From assembly GCF_000406965.1 (NCBI RefSeq), contig NZ_KE136366.1, forward strand, positions 149,445 to 213,444: 64,000 nt of DNA, given 5' to 3'. Positions 34,840-42,987 of this stretch are shown one piece after another; position 1 is the first letter of the stretch, and each line of letters begins with the position of its first letter. This stretch comes from Enterococcus avium ATCC 14025. GTDB taxonomy: Bacteria; Bacillota; Bacilli; Lactobacillales; Enterococcaceae. The position numbers and the translations under genes were made by a program. The notes under the pieces were generated by a model. It searched no databases and was not told where the DNA came from. It saw nothing but the letters and a program-made list of their open reading frames with translations.

Positions 34840-34876
34840 AAGAAGCTTAAACTTTTCACGTTTAAGCTTCTTCTTT
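34840..34876 (+). terminator. Terminator after the lipoprotein pair
   Basis: AAGAAGCTTAAA (34840-34851) with TTTAAGCTTCTT (34861-34872), then CTTT. Confidence 0.82.
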
Positions 34877-34935
34877 ATCTAAAAAGAAGGCTATTATTTG
34901 GTTTGCGAGGATTCTCTGTTTAAGGAAATTAGCCC

Positions 34936-35613
34936 CTACCGTGCTGAATGGCTCAGATTCTCCGCCAATTCTTCTAACGCCTGGATATCACAAATCCGGT
35001 AATAGCTTTTCTGCTTTTCCAAAATCTGGGCATCGCGGAAATTGGTGATTGTTCGTAAAAGGTGGCGATAGCTGACGTTTAAGATTGAAGCGCAGGTAGT
35101 CAGGCGAAATGAAAATTTTCCTTGCTTCTGATGGGCTAGAATAAATTTCGCCAGTCGTGTTTCTACCGGTTCAATTAATGAGTTTGCGAGGTTGATGCCG
35201 GAATTTAACCGATAGCTTAGCAGTTGGCAAATATTCTGTAAGAAACGAACATCTTGCTGCAGGGTGTTGCGGTATTGATTCAAGGGAATCGAAACACAAA
35301 TACAATCAGTAACAGCCTTGACACTGCTTTTAGGCAGAAGGCCCCATAATGATGACGCTTCCCCCAGTGGCGTAGCGATTGTGACAAAATCAATGCAAAT
35401 ATTTTGGGTATCAGAGGGGTAGGAATAAACCATCATACTGCCCTCCACCAGAAAATACAGGTAATCAGAAGTGGTTCCGGTACGAATCAAATGTTCTTCC
35501 TTTTGAAAGGACTGCAAAGAAGCCATTGTTAAAATGTCAGCATCCATATAATTTTGAAGATCGTGTTGCTTCACGTAAGCAGCCAGCAGCTGAGAATCGT
35601 GAATTTTCTTCAT
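34936..35613 (-). CDS. Crp/Fnr-family regulator (YeiL-like)
   Basis: 225 residues. N-terminal cyclic-nucleotide-binding-type beta roll (about 15-125: HLIRTGTTSDYLYFLVEGSMMVYSY, PLGEASSLWG), long dimerisation helix, and C-terminal winged HTH (SFRLTTCASILNVSYRHLLRTITNFRDAQIL). Closest in layout to E. coli YeiL. It is divergent from the phosphonate-type transporter operon, which carries a well-placed palindrome, so it probably activates that operon. Effector unknown; several Cys residues are present but no clear Fe-S pattern. Confidence 0.88.
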   Translation of the reverse strand: MKKIHDSQLLAAYVKQHDLQNYMDADILTMASLQSFQKEEHLIRTGTTSDYLYFLVEGSMMVYSYPSDTQNICIDFVTIATPLGEASSLWGLLPKSSVKAVTDCICVSIPLNQYRNTLQQDVRFLQNICQLLSYRLNSGINLANSLIEPVETRLAKFILAHQKQGKFSFRLTTCASILNVSYRHLLRTITNFRDAQILEKQKSYYRICDIQALEELAENLSHSAR

Positions 35614-35728
35614 AAGAAACCACTCCTAAAGCGTTCATTTTTTTCATTATAGCTTAGAATAGATTGGGACTCAACACGAACAATTATTCTGTTTGTTTGT
35701 AAATTGTATGTAAAAATCGTGTAAAAGA

Positions 35729-35769
35729 TGACACGTGTCACTTCATTATTTTGATGAACTTGCTATGAT
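35729..35769 (+). promoter_or_regulatory. Crp-type activator site and promoter of the PhnDCEE-type operon
   Basis: Perfect 12-bp palindrome TGACACGTGTCA (35729-35740); weak -35 CTTCAT (35741-35746); 17-bp spacer; -10 TATGAT (35764-35769). With a start at 35776 the palindrome is centred at -41.5, the class II position for Crp-family activators. Confidence 0.65.
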
Positions 35770-35809
35770 TTAGAGGTAATAGAAATTATTTCCAACAGGG
35801 GGAGAAAAA

Positions 35810-36742
35810 ATGCAATTCAAACAGTTAGCAAAAGGTTTCATAGGTGTGATGTTACTAACAGCATTGACAGGTTGTGGTAGTTCGGGAAATACCAGCGATA
35901 GCTCAAAGGATACCAGCAAGGAAAAATTAGTTGTCCAATTTGTGCCAACTAATAACGATGGCAGCATGGAAGCCAAAGCAAAACCTTTTGCAGACTATTT
36001 ATCGAAAAAACTAGATCGTGATGTCGAGGTAACCTTAGCAACCGATTATTCAACAATTGTTGAAGCCATGTCTTCAGGACAGGTTGATGTAGGAATTATG
36101 CCGCCCGCAGCATATGTACAGGCAAAAGACATGGACGCTGCAGAAGCTATTTTAACGTCTCAGCTAGGCGATTATGATCAAGAGTCTGGTCTGCCGCTAA
36201 AAGACAAACTGACTAATACCTTCAAAGGAGAAGTTCTAGTAAAAGCAGACAGCGATATGACAAAGTTAACAGATTTAAAAGGAAAAAATATTGCGACGTT
36301 GAGTCCTAATTCTGCCAGCGGTTATATTTATCCAGTAGCGGAGTTAAAGGATGCCGGAGTTGATCCAACAGCGGATGCGAAAATGACCACGGTGAATGAT
36401 ATTCCAAGTGAAATTACTGCTGTTTTAAATGGTCAAATGGATGCAGCATTCGTCTTTGAAGGTGCGCGTAATGTCTTTGCTTCAAAATTTTCTGATAATG
36501 ACCTGATGAAGGATTTGAAAGTATTGTATTTAACAGAAGGGGATATCCCTAATGATGCAATTGCTGTTCAGCCTGATATGGACAAAGAATTGAAAGCAAA
36601 AATCAAAAAAGTTTTCTTAGGCATGAAAGACGATAAAGAAGGAAAAGAAGCGATGGCCTTATGGAGTCACCAAGGCTACGAAAAAGCTGCCGATTCAGCC
36701 TATGATACGATTCGAGAATATACTAAAAAAGCTGCAGAATAA
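35810..36742 (+). CDS. phnD: PhnD-type substrate-binding lipoprotein
   Basis: 310 residues. Lipoprotein signal with lipobox LTGC near residue 21, then a periplasmic-binding-protein fold of the phosphonate/phosphite type: VQFVPTNNDGSMEAKAKPFADYL, VDVGIMPPAAYVQAKD, LKGKNIATLSPNSASGYIYPVAEL, LNGQMDAAFVFEGARN. Members bind phosphonates, phosphite, phosphate esters or similar anions. First gene of the operon; the ATPase gene follows after 56 nt. Confidence 0.93.
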   Translation: MQFKQLAKGFIGVMLLTALTGCGSSGNTSDSSKDTSKEKLVVQFVPTNNDGSMEAKAKPFADYLSKKLDRDVEVTLATDYSTIVEAMSSGQVDVGIMPPAAYVQAKDMDAAEAILTSQLGDYDQESGLPLKDKLTNTFKGEVLVKADSDMTKLTDLKGKNIATLSPNSASGYIYPVAELKDAGVDPTADAKMTTVNDIPSEITAVLNGQMDAAFVFEGARNVFASKFSDNDLMKDLKVLYLTEGDIPNDAIAVQPDMDKELKAKIKKVFLGMKDDKEGKEAMALWSHQGYEKAADSAYDTIREYTKKAAE

Positions 36743-36798
36743 AACACGAGCGATTGTCGACCAATGTGTCGGCGATCGCTTAAAAATGGAGAACGAGC

Positions 36799-37590
36799 AT
36801 GATTATTTTTGAGAATGTTTCAAAGGTTTATCCCAATGGAGTGGTGGGCCTAAAGGATATCAATTTGACTATTGAAGATGGGGAATTTGTCTCGATCATT
36901 GGACTAAGTGGTGCAGGTAAAAGTACGCTATTGCGAGCCATCAATCGATTGGTTCCAATTACAGATGGCAACATTCAAATTAACGGTACATCCATAACTA
37001 AGGCCAATAAGCGTGAGCTGCGACTGATTCGCCGTCAGATTGGATTGATTTCCCAAAGTTTTAATCTGGTGAAGCGCAGTACTGTTCAGAAAAATGTTCT
37101 ATCGGGCCGACTAGGCTACTATTCCACCTGGAAGAGTATCTTTGGGCTGTTTACGCAGGAAGATTATCAACGAACCAAAGAAGCCTTGGAAACAGTAGGC
37201 TTATCTGACAAGTTGCAAACCCGCAGTGATGAACTGAGCGGTGGTCAGCAGCAGCGGGTTTCGATTGCTCGTGCGCTCGTTCAGCAAGCACCGATTATTT
37301 TAGCAGATGAACCGGTGGCTTCCTTAGATCCTATCACCACCCAAAAGGTGATGGAGGATTTGAAAAAGATTAATCAAACAATGGCTAAAACCGTGATTGT
37401 CAATCTTCATTCGGTACCTTTAGCTCGGGAGTTTTCTACGCGAGTGATTGCTTTAAAAGCTGGACAGGTGGTTTTTGATGGCTCGCCGGATGCTTTGACC
37501 GACGAACAACTGACTCAAATTTACGGCAAAGCCATTTTTGAAGAAAAGGCAGGGGATCGCGATGAAATTGCAAGAAACTGTCCACTTTAA
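36799..37590 (+). CDS. phnC: PhnC-type ABC transporter ATPase
   Basis: 263 residues. Walker [10 protein letters not shown] (about 34-42), Q-loop [14 protein letters not shown], signature [16 protein letters not shown] (about 146-161), Walker [14 protein letters not shown], switch His in VNLHSV. The [21 protein letters not shown] segment is typical of PhnC. It overlaps the first permease gene by 29 nt. Confidence 0.94.
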   Translation: MIIFENVSKVYPNGVVGLKDINLTIEDGEFVSIIGLSGAGKSTLLRAINRLVPITDGNIQINGTSITKANKRELRLIRRQIGLISQSFNLVKRSTVQKNVLSGRLGYYSTWKSIFGLFTQEDYQRTKEALETVGLSDKLQTRSDELSGGQQQRVSIARALVQQAPIILADEPVASLDPITTQKVMEDLKKINQTMAKTVIVNLHSVPLAREFSTRVIALKAGQVVFDGSPDALTDEQLTQIYGKAIFEEKAGDRDEIARNCPL

Positions 37591-38341
37591 ATGGTACAAG
37601 CACCTGTTGATTCTGATAGTTTTAGTGCTTTGTTTTCAAGCGAGTGTGGGTCTGACTTCGGCTGATTTTGCGATGGTGTTTGCCAACTCTGGGCAAATGA
37701 CAGACTTTTTGTCGCGGCTTATTCATCCGGATTTTAGTTATTTGTCGAAGCTGGTCACTCCAATGGTTAAAACGCTGCAAATGTCGTTAGTCGGAACGGT
37801 GATTGGTGTGGCTTTTGCGATTCCTATCAGCTTTCTGGCAACGACGGTCGTGACAGAAAACCGCTGGCTATCCACTATTTTTCGGTTTTTGTTGGGCTTG
37901 GTTCGGACAATTCCTAACCTGCTATTAGCCGCTCTTTTTGTCGCTATTTTTGGCATAGGAGAAGCTACTGGGGTGCTGACGATTGCTGTTTTTACCTTTG
38001 GAATGATTTCTCAGTTGATGTTTCAAGCAATTGAAACAATTGACTATGGTCCAATCGAAGCGGCGGCTGCAGTAGGAGCTACCAAGTTGCAAATTGCTGT
38101 CTGGTCAATTGCTCCTCAAGTGTTGAGTCAATTTGTCAGCTATATGTTTTATGCGTTTGAAGTGAATGTACGGGCTTCAACAGTGCTGGGTTATGTTGGT
38201 GCTGGCGGGATTGGCGTTATTTTGAATTCCTCACTGGCTTTATTAAATTATGAACGGGTATCAATAATTATTTTAACGATTTTAGTCACGGTGGCCTTGG
38301 TAGATAAACTAAGTGAACGTGTGAGGAGGTCACTGTTATGA
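37562..38341 (+). CDS. phnE: PhnE-type permease (first)
   Basis: 259 residues with six membrane helices and the EAA-loop region [29 protein letters not shown] (about 168-196) that contacts the ATPase. ATG at 37562 lies 7 nt after AGGGGAT; an upstream in-frame ATG at 37538 lies inside phnC without RBS. It overlaps the next permease gene by 4 nt. Confidence 0.92.
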   Translation: MKLQETVHFKWYKHLLILIVLVLCFQASVGLTSADFAMVFANSGQMTDFLSRLIHPDFSYLSKLVTPMVKTLQMSLVGTVIGVAFAIPISFLATTVVTENRWLSTIFRFLLGLVRTIPNLLLAALFVAIFGIGEATGVLTIAVFTFGMISQLMFQAIETIDYGPIEAAAAVGATKLQIAVWSIAPQVLSQFVSYMFYAFEVNVRASTVLGYVGAGGIGVILNSSLALLNYERVSIIILTILVTVALVDKLSERVRRSLL

Positions 38342-39120
38342 TGATTCGCGACATGAGTAGACGAACATTGCTCTTTCTTACAGTTGTGGCGCTGCTGGTG
38401 ATTTGGTCAGCCTTCAGTTTGGATTATTCAGGTTTAAGTACTTTTTCTCTTTCGATGGGAATGGATGTATTTAAAGGACTGGCGCAGCCAGATTGGGCAT
38501 TTCTTTATGATGGCAGTGGAGAGGATTTAGTAAGTTTGCTGCTGTTGACGATTGGCATTGCTTTTTTAGGAACGATGATTGCGACAATTTTGGCGATTCC
38601 GTTAACCTTGCTGAGTGCTGTTAATCTCTGGAAGGCACATCCGTTAGTTACAAAAATTGGGAAGTTCGTCTGCAATGTATTGCGAGCCTTTCCAGAATTA
38701 GTTTTTGCGATTATTTTTGTGAAAGTTGTCGGTCCAGGTCCATTTGCTGGAGTGATGGCGATTGGTGTTCATCAAATCGGTATGTTAGGGAAGCTGTTTA
38801 CCGAGGAAATGGAAGCGATGGATGAACGCTTAACCGAAGAGATGGAAGCGGTTGGAGCTAATTTTTGGCAAACGATTTTCTTTGTTCGAGTGCCTTATTT
38901 GTTGCCAATTTACAGCTCATTGGCATTGAATCATTTTGAAATTGCTGTTAGAAGTGCAGCTACACTAGGATTAGTAGGTGCTGGCGGGATCGGGGCACCA
39001 TTGATTTTTGCGATCCAAACACGGTCATGGAGCAAGGTCAGTATTATTTTAATCGGGGTTGTTATTACCGTATTTATTTTGGACCAAATAACCGGAATTA
39101 TAAGAAAGAAATTGAGATAG
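38338..39120 (+). CDS. phnE2: PhnE-type permease (second)
   Basis: 260 residues, six helices, EAA-loop EEMEAMDERLTEEMEAVGANFWQTIFFVRVP, related to the preceding permease; the two would form a heterodimer. ATGA overlap with phnE. GAGGAGG lies just before the start. Dual PhnE genes with PhnC and PhnD are common in Firmicutes. Confidence 0.92.
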   Translation: MMIRDMSRRTLLFLTVVALLVIWSAFSLDYSGLSTFSLSMGMDVFKGLAQPDWAFLYDGSGEDLVSLLLLTIGIAFLGTMIATILAIPLTLLSAVNLWKAHPLVTKIGKFVCNVLRAFPELVFAIIFVKVVGPGPFAGVMAIGVHQIGMLGKLFTEEMEAMDERLTEEMEAVGANFWQTIFFVRVPYLLPIYSSLALNHFEIAVRSAATLGLVGAGGIGAPLIFAIQTRSWSKVSIILIGVVITVFILDQITGIIRKKLR

Positions 39121-39123
39121 CAC

Positions 39124-39924
39124 ATGAATATATTGCATATATCAGACATACATTTTCGCAGAGAATATGAAACAAGCGAAGGCGGCTATAAAGGCATGTT
39201 AGCCAAGATGCAAAGTCCGCTTATTCCGTTGGAGAAGTATCTGCATCAGCTGCAACAACGGACAACACTTGATTTGGTAATCATCAGCGGTGATCTGACT
39301 GAAGATGGCGAGGTAGAAGATTATCGCTATCTGAAGAACTGGCTGCAGGAAGCTTTGGGCGAAACAGAGATGATTGTCACACTTGGTAACCATGATATTA
39401 AGGAGAACTTTTGGGCTGGCTGGTTTGGAGAAAAGGCTTCTGAAAAACCTTACAATCAGGTTGTGATGTATCCAGAATTTACGGTCATCTCCTTTGATAA
39501 TTCCAGCTATGGCTATGCAGATGGAATTGTAGATGAGCAGCAGCTTCAGTGGCTAGCGGAGGTGCTGGAAGAATATAAAGAGCAACCGATTATATTGGTA
39601 ACCCACCACCATTTACTGTCACAGCAAAGCAATATGCCAAAATGGCCTGGCACAGAACGCTTTTTAGCGTTAATTGAACCATATGATATTCGTTGTATTT
39701 TAAACGGACACACGCATCACTTCTTTATGGATGAAATCAATGGTATTCCTTATTTTACTGTGGCTAGTATGTCCTTTGTCGGAGAAAATGTAGGCGACGG
39801 CTTGGTCCGCTTTGAAGAACGCTACGGCTATAATCTTTATTGTGTGGAGCAGGGAAGAATCACCCATCAAACGACAGAAAATTTTATTTCAGGGCATGTG
39901 TTGAAGACTCTGGACATGCGTTAA
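39124..39924 (+). CDS. Calcineurin-like metallophosphoesterase
   Basis: 266 residues, no signal peptide. Metallophosphatase ligands: ILHISDIHF (D-x-H), VISGDLTEDGE (GD), VTLGNHDIKE (GNHD), VTHHHLL and LNGHTHHFF (GHxH). This is the CpdA/YkuE-like cytoplasmic phosphodiesterase group. It begins 3 nt after the transporter, so it probably cleaves the imported compound. The specific phosphoester is unknown. Confidence 0.9.
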   Translation: MNILHISDIHFRREYETSEGGYKGMLAKMQSPLIPLEKYLHQLQQRTTLDLVIISGDLTEDGEVEDYRYLKNWLQEALGETEMIVTLGNHDIKENFWAGWFGEKASEKPYNQVVMYPEFTVISFDNSSYGYADGIVDEQQLQWLAEVLEEYKEQPIILVTHHHLLSQQSNMPKWPGTERFLALIEPYDIRCILNGHTHHFFMDEINGIPYFTVASMSFVGENVGDGLVRFEERYGYNLYCVEQGRITHQTTENFISGHVLKTLDMR

Positions 39925-39947
39925 TAAACTAATAAAAGTACTGAAGA

Positions 39948-39980
39948 GACCGAACTGCTTTTTGTGCTTCGGTCTTTTTC
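39948..39980 (+). terminator. Terminator between the metallophosphoesterase and 5'-nucleotidase genes
   Basis: GACCGAA (39948-39954) with TTCGGTC (39968-39974) and T5. The 7-bp stem suggests partial termination inside the operon. Confidence 0.65.
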
Positions 39981-40006
39981 GTCTAATCAATGAAGGAGCG
40001 ATACGA

Positions 40007-41554
40007 TTGAAGATAACCTTTCTCGAAACCAGTGACATGCATGGCTATGTTTACCCAACTGATTATGCTGGAAAACACGATCTAGCCCTTGGTGCGGCTA
40101 AAGTCGCAACAAAATTAAAGAAATTACGGGAAAAAGCTGAAGGTGTTGTTGTGACGATTGAAAATGGCGACTTTATTCAGGGCTCACCGTTAAGTTATTA
40201 TATTGCTCAAGGAAAGTATTCGGTTGGTACGTTAACCAAAGCAATTAATCAAATGAACTATGACGTTCAAGTTATTGGCAATCATGAGTTCAACTATGGC
40301 TTGGAGTATTTACAAGCAGCTATCGACAGCTATCAAGCACCTGTTCTGGCAGCGAACATCTTGAATGAAGCAGGAGACCCCTACTTTGGAAAAGCCTATA
40401 CGATTATTGAAAAAGCAGGATTAAAAATTGCTGTTCTTGGACTGGTTACACAATATATTCCACATTGGGAAAAGCCCGTCACTCTTAAAGGCATTACATT
40501 TGAAAGCATTGTTGAGACTGCTAAAAAATATATACCAATCTTAAGGCAGCAAGCAGATGTCGTAGTGGTCAGTTATCATGGCGGCTTCGAAAGGAACTTA
40601 ATGACAGGAGAACCAACTGAGGCTCTGACTGGCGAGAATGAAGGCTATCAGTTGCTGCAGGAGGTTTCAGGGATTGATGCGCTGTTTACTGGACATCAGC
40701 ATCGGGTAATTGCTGACATTGTCAATGGTGTGCCTGTTGTTCAGCCAGGGTATCGTGGAAATCACATCGGAGAAATCCAGCTGACAGTTGAGAAAATAGA
40801 AGGAAAAGTAGTAGTGACAGATAGCCAAGCCGGGGTGCATTCTTTAGAAGATGTGGCTGCTGATCCGAAAATTCTTGCAGCCGTTGAAACGGCAGAAACG
40901 GATTTAGACGATTGGCTGGACCGAACATTGGGACGAGTTAAAGGTGACATGGCGATTAACGATCCGATGGAAGCGCGTTTAGTGGAGCATCCCTATGTAG
41001 AATTTATTAATCGCGTGCAAATGAAAGCTAGTAAGGCAAAAATTTCTGGAACGGCTCTGTTCAATAACGAAGGAACAGGATTTGGTTCAACGATCACTAT
41101 GCGGGACGTCATCACAAACTATATCTATCCTAATACACTAGCTGTGATCAAAGTCAGCGGAGTCGACTTGCGTGCGGCATTAGAGCAATCTGCGAGTTAT
41201 CTGGCGGTTGAAAAGGGGAAGGTTGTTTTCAATCCTGCCTTTATCAAACCTAAGCCGCAATACTACAATTATGATATGTATGAAGGGATCGACTATACTA
41301 TTGACATGAATCAACCTGTTGGCCAACGAATCACTCACCTGACCTTCCAAAATCAAGCAATCCTGCCAGAGCAAGAACTGGAAATAGTCACCAATCATTA
41401 CCGAGCAATTGGTGGAGGAAATTATGAGATGTTCGGAGCGGAGAAAATCGTGCGAGAAATTCAGGTAGATATGACAGAATTAATTGCGGATTACTTGAAG
41501 CAGCATCCAATAATTCAAGCAAAGACGAACCAAAACTTTCAGGTGGTTTTGTAG
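40007..41554 (+). CDS. UshA/YfkN-like bifunctional 5'-nucleotidase / cyclic phosphodiesterase, cytoplasmic form
   Basis: 515 residues. N-terminal metallophosphatase domain (FLETSDMHGYVYP, ENGDFIQGSP, VIGNHEFNYG, VVVSYHGGFE, LFTGHQHR) and C-terminal 5_nucleotid_C domain (from about 320; NEGTGFGSTITMRDV, VTNHYRAIGGGNYEMF). Relatives hydrolyse 2',3'-cyclic nucleotides and nucleoside 5'-phosphates. There is no signal peptide or wall anchor, unlike most relatives, so it acts inside the cell. Start TTG at 40007 with AAGGAG 9 nt upstream. Its position suggests the transporter imports a phosphoester. Confidence 0.9.
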   Translation: MKITFLETSDMHGYVYPTDYAGKHDLALGAAKVATKLKKLREKAEGVVVTIENGDFIQGSPLSYYIAQGKYSVGTLTKAINQMNYDVQVIGNHEFNYGLEYLQAAIDSYQAPVLAANILNEAGDPYFGKAYTIIEKAGLKIAVLGLVTQYIPHWEKPVTLKGITFESIVETAKKYIPILRQQADVVVVSYHGGFERNLMTGEPTEALTGENEGYQLLQEVSGIDALFTGHQHRVIADIVNGVPVVQPGYRGNHIGEIQLTVEKIEGKVVVTDSQAGVHSLEDVAADPKILAAVETAETDLDDWLDRTLGRVKGDMAINDPMEARLVEHPYVEFINRVQMKASKAKISGTALFNNEGTGFGSTITMRDVITNYIYPNTLAVIKVSGVDLRAALEQSASYLAVEKGKVVFNPAFIKPKPQYYNYDMYEGIDYTIDMNQPVGQRITHLTFQNQAILPEQELEIVTNHYRAIGGGNYEMFGAEKIVREIQVDMTELIADYLKQHPIIQAKTNQNFQVVL

Positions 41555-41584
41555 ATGAAAAGATAAACAGAGGTTGTGATAGAA

Positions 41585-41662
41585 GTGGTCAGCTTCAAGA
41601 AATAAGAAGGAATTTCCGAAAATTGTTTCTCAAATTTTTGTGAAATTTCGGCTTATTTCCGA
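41585..41662 (+). repeat. Stem-loop repeat family 2, short copy
   Basis: TCAGCTTCAAGAAATAAGAAGG and following bases match the copy at 27827. Here the two arms (about 41596-41625 and 41630-41660) pair with each other along some 28 bases with few mismatches around a short loop. It follows the last gene of the phn-type operon by 31 nt. Confidence 0.6.
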
Positions 41663-41663
41663 A

Positions 41664-41705
41664 TGCTAGTTCTGCTTAGTGAAACTTAGCAGTAACTGTA
41701 TGCGG
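41664..41705 (+). repeat. Possible minimal copy of the structured intergenic repeat
   Basis: TGCTAGTTCTGC pairs through AGTT/AACT and CTGCT/AGCAG with 41688-41697 and is followed by GTATGCG, the linker motif of the full copies; the 67-nt interior is replaced by a short loop. It stands directly next to the family 2 repeat. Confidence 0.35.
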
Positions 41706-41755
41706 AGCTTGCGTAGAAGAAGCTACTTCTGGAACACCGTTTATTCGGGAAAAGA

Positions 41756-41784
41756 AGCTATGACAAGTCTTTTGTCACAGCTCC
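41756..41784 (-). terminator. Terminator-like hairpin after the LacI gene (minus strand)
   Basis: AGCTATGACAA (41757-41767) pairs with TTGTCACAGCT (41773-41783), one mismatch; on the minus strand TTCTTTTCCC follows. Confidence 0.6.
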
Positions 41785-41792
41785 ATGTTTAT

Positions 41793-42812
41793 CTATTTTC
41801 TTGCCACAGAGTCCGTCAAAATCAATTCAGTGGGTACGATGACCTTTTTTGGTAAATCTTTCTCTCCGTTAATCAGCTTGAAAAGTAGCTCTGTTGCTTT
41901 TGTACCCAAAATATTTGTAGGAACATTGATTCCTGAAAGACGAGGGGTGAAAAAGGCAGAGTAGGACTCATCATTAAATGCAATCAAAGAAAAGTTATCA
42001 GGGATTTTATACCCTTCTTTTTCAATAATTTGAAAGAGACTAAGAGCTTTTAGAGCATCTGTTGCAAAGATAGCAGTAGGTAATTGTTTACCACTAAATA
42101 ATTTTTTAGCCGCCTGAATAGATTCCTCTAGCACATAGCCCCCATCGACAATCCATTCATTTTTTATATCTAGATAATTATCAAATAAAGCTTTACGATA
42201 GCCATTTACTCGGTCTGCTGATACATGAATATTCAGAGGAGCATGCAGACAGGCTATTTCCTTATGTCCCAGATCAATCAAAGTTTGAATCATTTGGTAA
42301 CTATCACTATAGTTGTCTGTATCCACCGAATAAATATATTCATATTCCTTTTCCAGTTTTCCAATAATTACGATTGGAATTTTTAGCGCATCAAGTTCCT
42401 CTAGATATTGTTCATCTTGAGAAGCACTTAAGATGATTATCCCCCGTATCAATTTTTCATTGAGTTTATTTCTTATTTTTTGCGCTTCTTCCTGATTGTT
42501 TTTAGATGTTTGCAAAATCAAATCAAAATCATTTTTCTCTGATACAGCTGAAATAGACTGGATAACATCAGAAAAGAAAGGATTGCCGCTTGTTGAACGA
42601 ACCGATCGATGTGAAAGAGCCAATATTGCATCAAATCCGTTACCAGTAAGACCACGTGCTAACTTACTCGGCATATAATTCAATTCTTTAATTGCTGCTA
42701 AAACTTTTTCTTTGGCCTCTGGTGAAATATTATCTTGATTGTTCAATACACGAGAAACTGTGGATTTAGAGACTCCAGATTTGTTCGCAATATCATAAAT
42801 TGTTGGTTTCAA
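41793..42812 (-). CDS. LacI-family repressor of the ycj-type operon
   Basis: 339 residues. N-terminal LacI HTH (TIYDIANKSGVSKSTVSRVLN) with hinge helix (YMPSKLARGL), then a periplasmic-binding-like sensor domain. It occupies the place of E. coli YcjW and is divergent from the sugar operon. Start TTG at 42812 with AGGAGGA 7 nt upstream; a longer frame from 42848 has no RBS. Probable target is the palindrome TGGGAGCGCTCCCA at 42955. Inducer unknown, likely one of the imported glycosides. Confidence 0.92.
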   Translation of the reverse strand: MKPTIYDIANKSGVSKSTVSRVLNNQDNISPEAKEKVLAAIKELNYMPSKLARGLTGNGFDAILALSHRSVRSTSGNPFFSDVIQSISAVSEKNDFDLILQTSKNNQEEAQKIRNKLNEKLIRGIIILSASQDEQYLEELDALKIPIVIIGKLEKEYEYIYSVDTDNYSDSYQMIQTLIDLGHKEIACLHAPLNIHVSADRVNGYRKALFDNYLDIKNEWIVDGGYVLEESIQAAKKLFSGKQLPTAIFATDALKALSLFQIIEKEGYKIPDNFSLIAFNDESYSAFFTPRLSGINVPTNILGTKATELLFKLINGEKDLPKKVIVPTELILTDSVARK

Positions 42813-42830
42813 AAAAAGTCCTCCTAACGC

Positions 42831-42844
42831 TGGTAGCGGTACCA
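42831..42844. promoter_or_regulatory. Inverted repeat before the LacI gene
   Basis: TGGTA-GCGG-TACCA, centred on a CG-containing core, just upstream of the repressor RBS. Candidate autoregulatory or LacI-family operator. Confidence 0.4.
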
Positions 42845-42913
42845 TCACAGCTAGAATATTACTGGATTATCGATGATTTGTCCATAAAGGTGGTTAATTA
42901 TTTAAAAAAACAA

Positions 42914-42942
42914 TTGACAGAAACCGCTTACTATAATATTAT
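42914..42942 (+). promoter_or_regulatory. Promoter of the ycj-type operon with candidate cre
   Basis: Consensus -35 TTGACA (42914-42919), 17-bp spacer, -10 TATTAT (42937-42942). AGAAACCGCTTACT (42919-42932) in the spacer matches the CcpA site consensus at about 10 of 14 positions, so glucose repression is likely. Confidence 0.75.
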
Positions 42943-42954
42943 CTTGGTGTGAGG

Positions 42955-42968
42955 TGGGAGCGCTCCCA
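42955..42968. promoter_or_regulatory. LacI-type operator
   Basis: TGGGAGCGCTCCCA, a perfect 14-bp palindrome with the central CG typical of LacI-family sites, lying just downstream of the expected transcription start (about +7 to +20). Repressor binding there would block the operon. Confidence 0.8.
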
Positions 42969-42987
42969 CAAGAAAGGAGTTTTCTAT

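Noticed and set aside
35810-39120. True phosphonate degradation locus
   Set aside because: Only the transporter resembles Phn proteins; no C-P lyase or phosphonatase genes are nearby.
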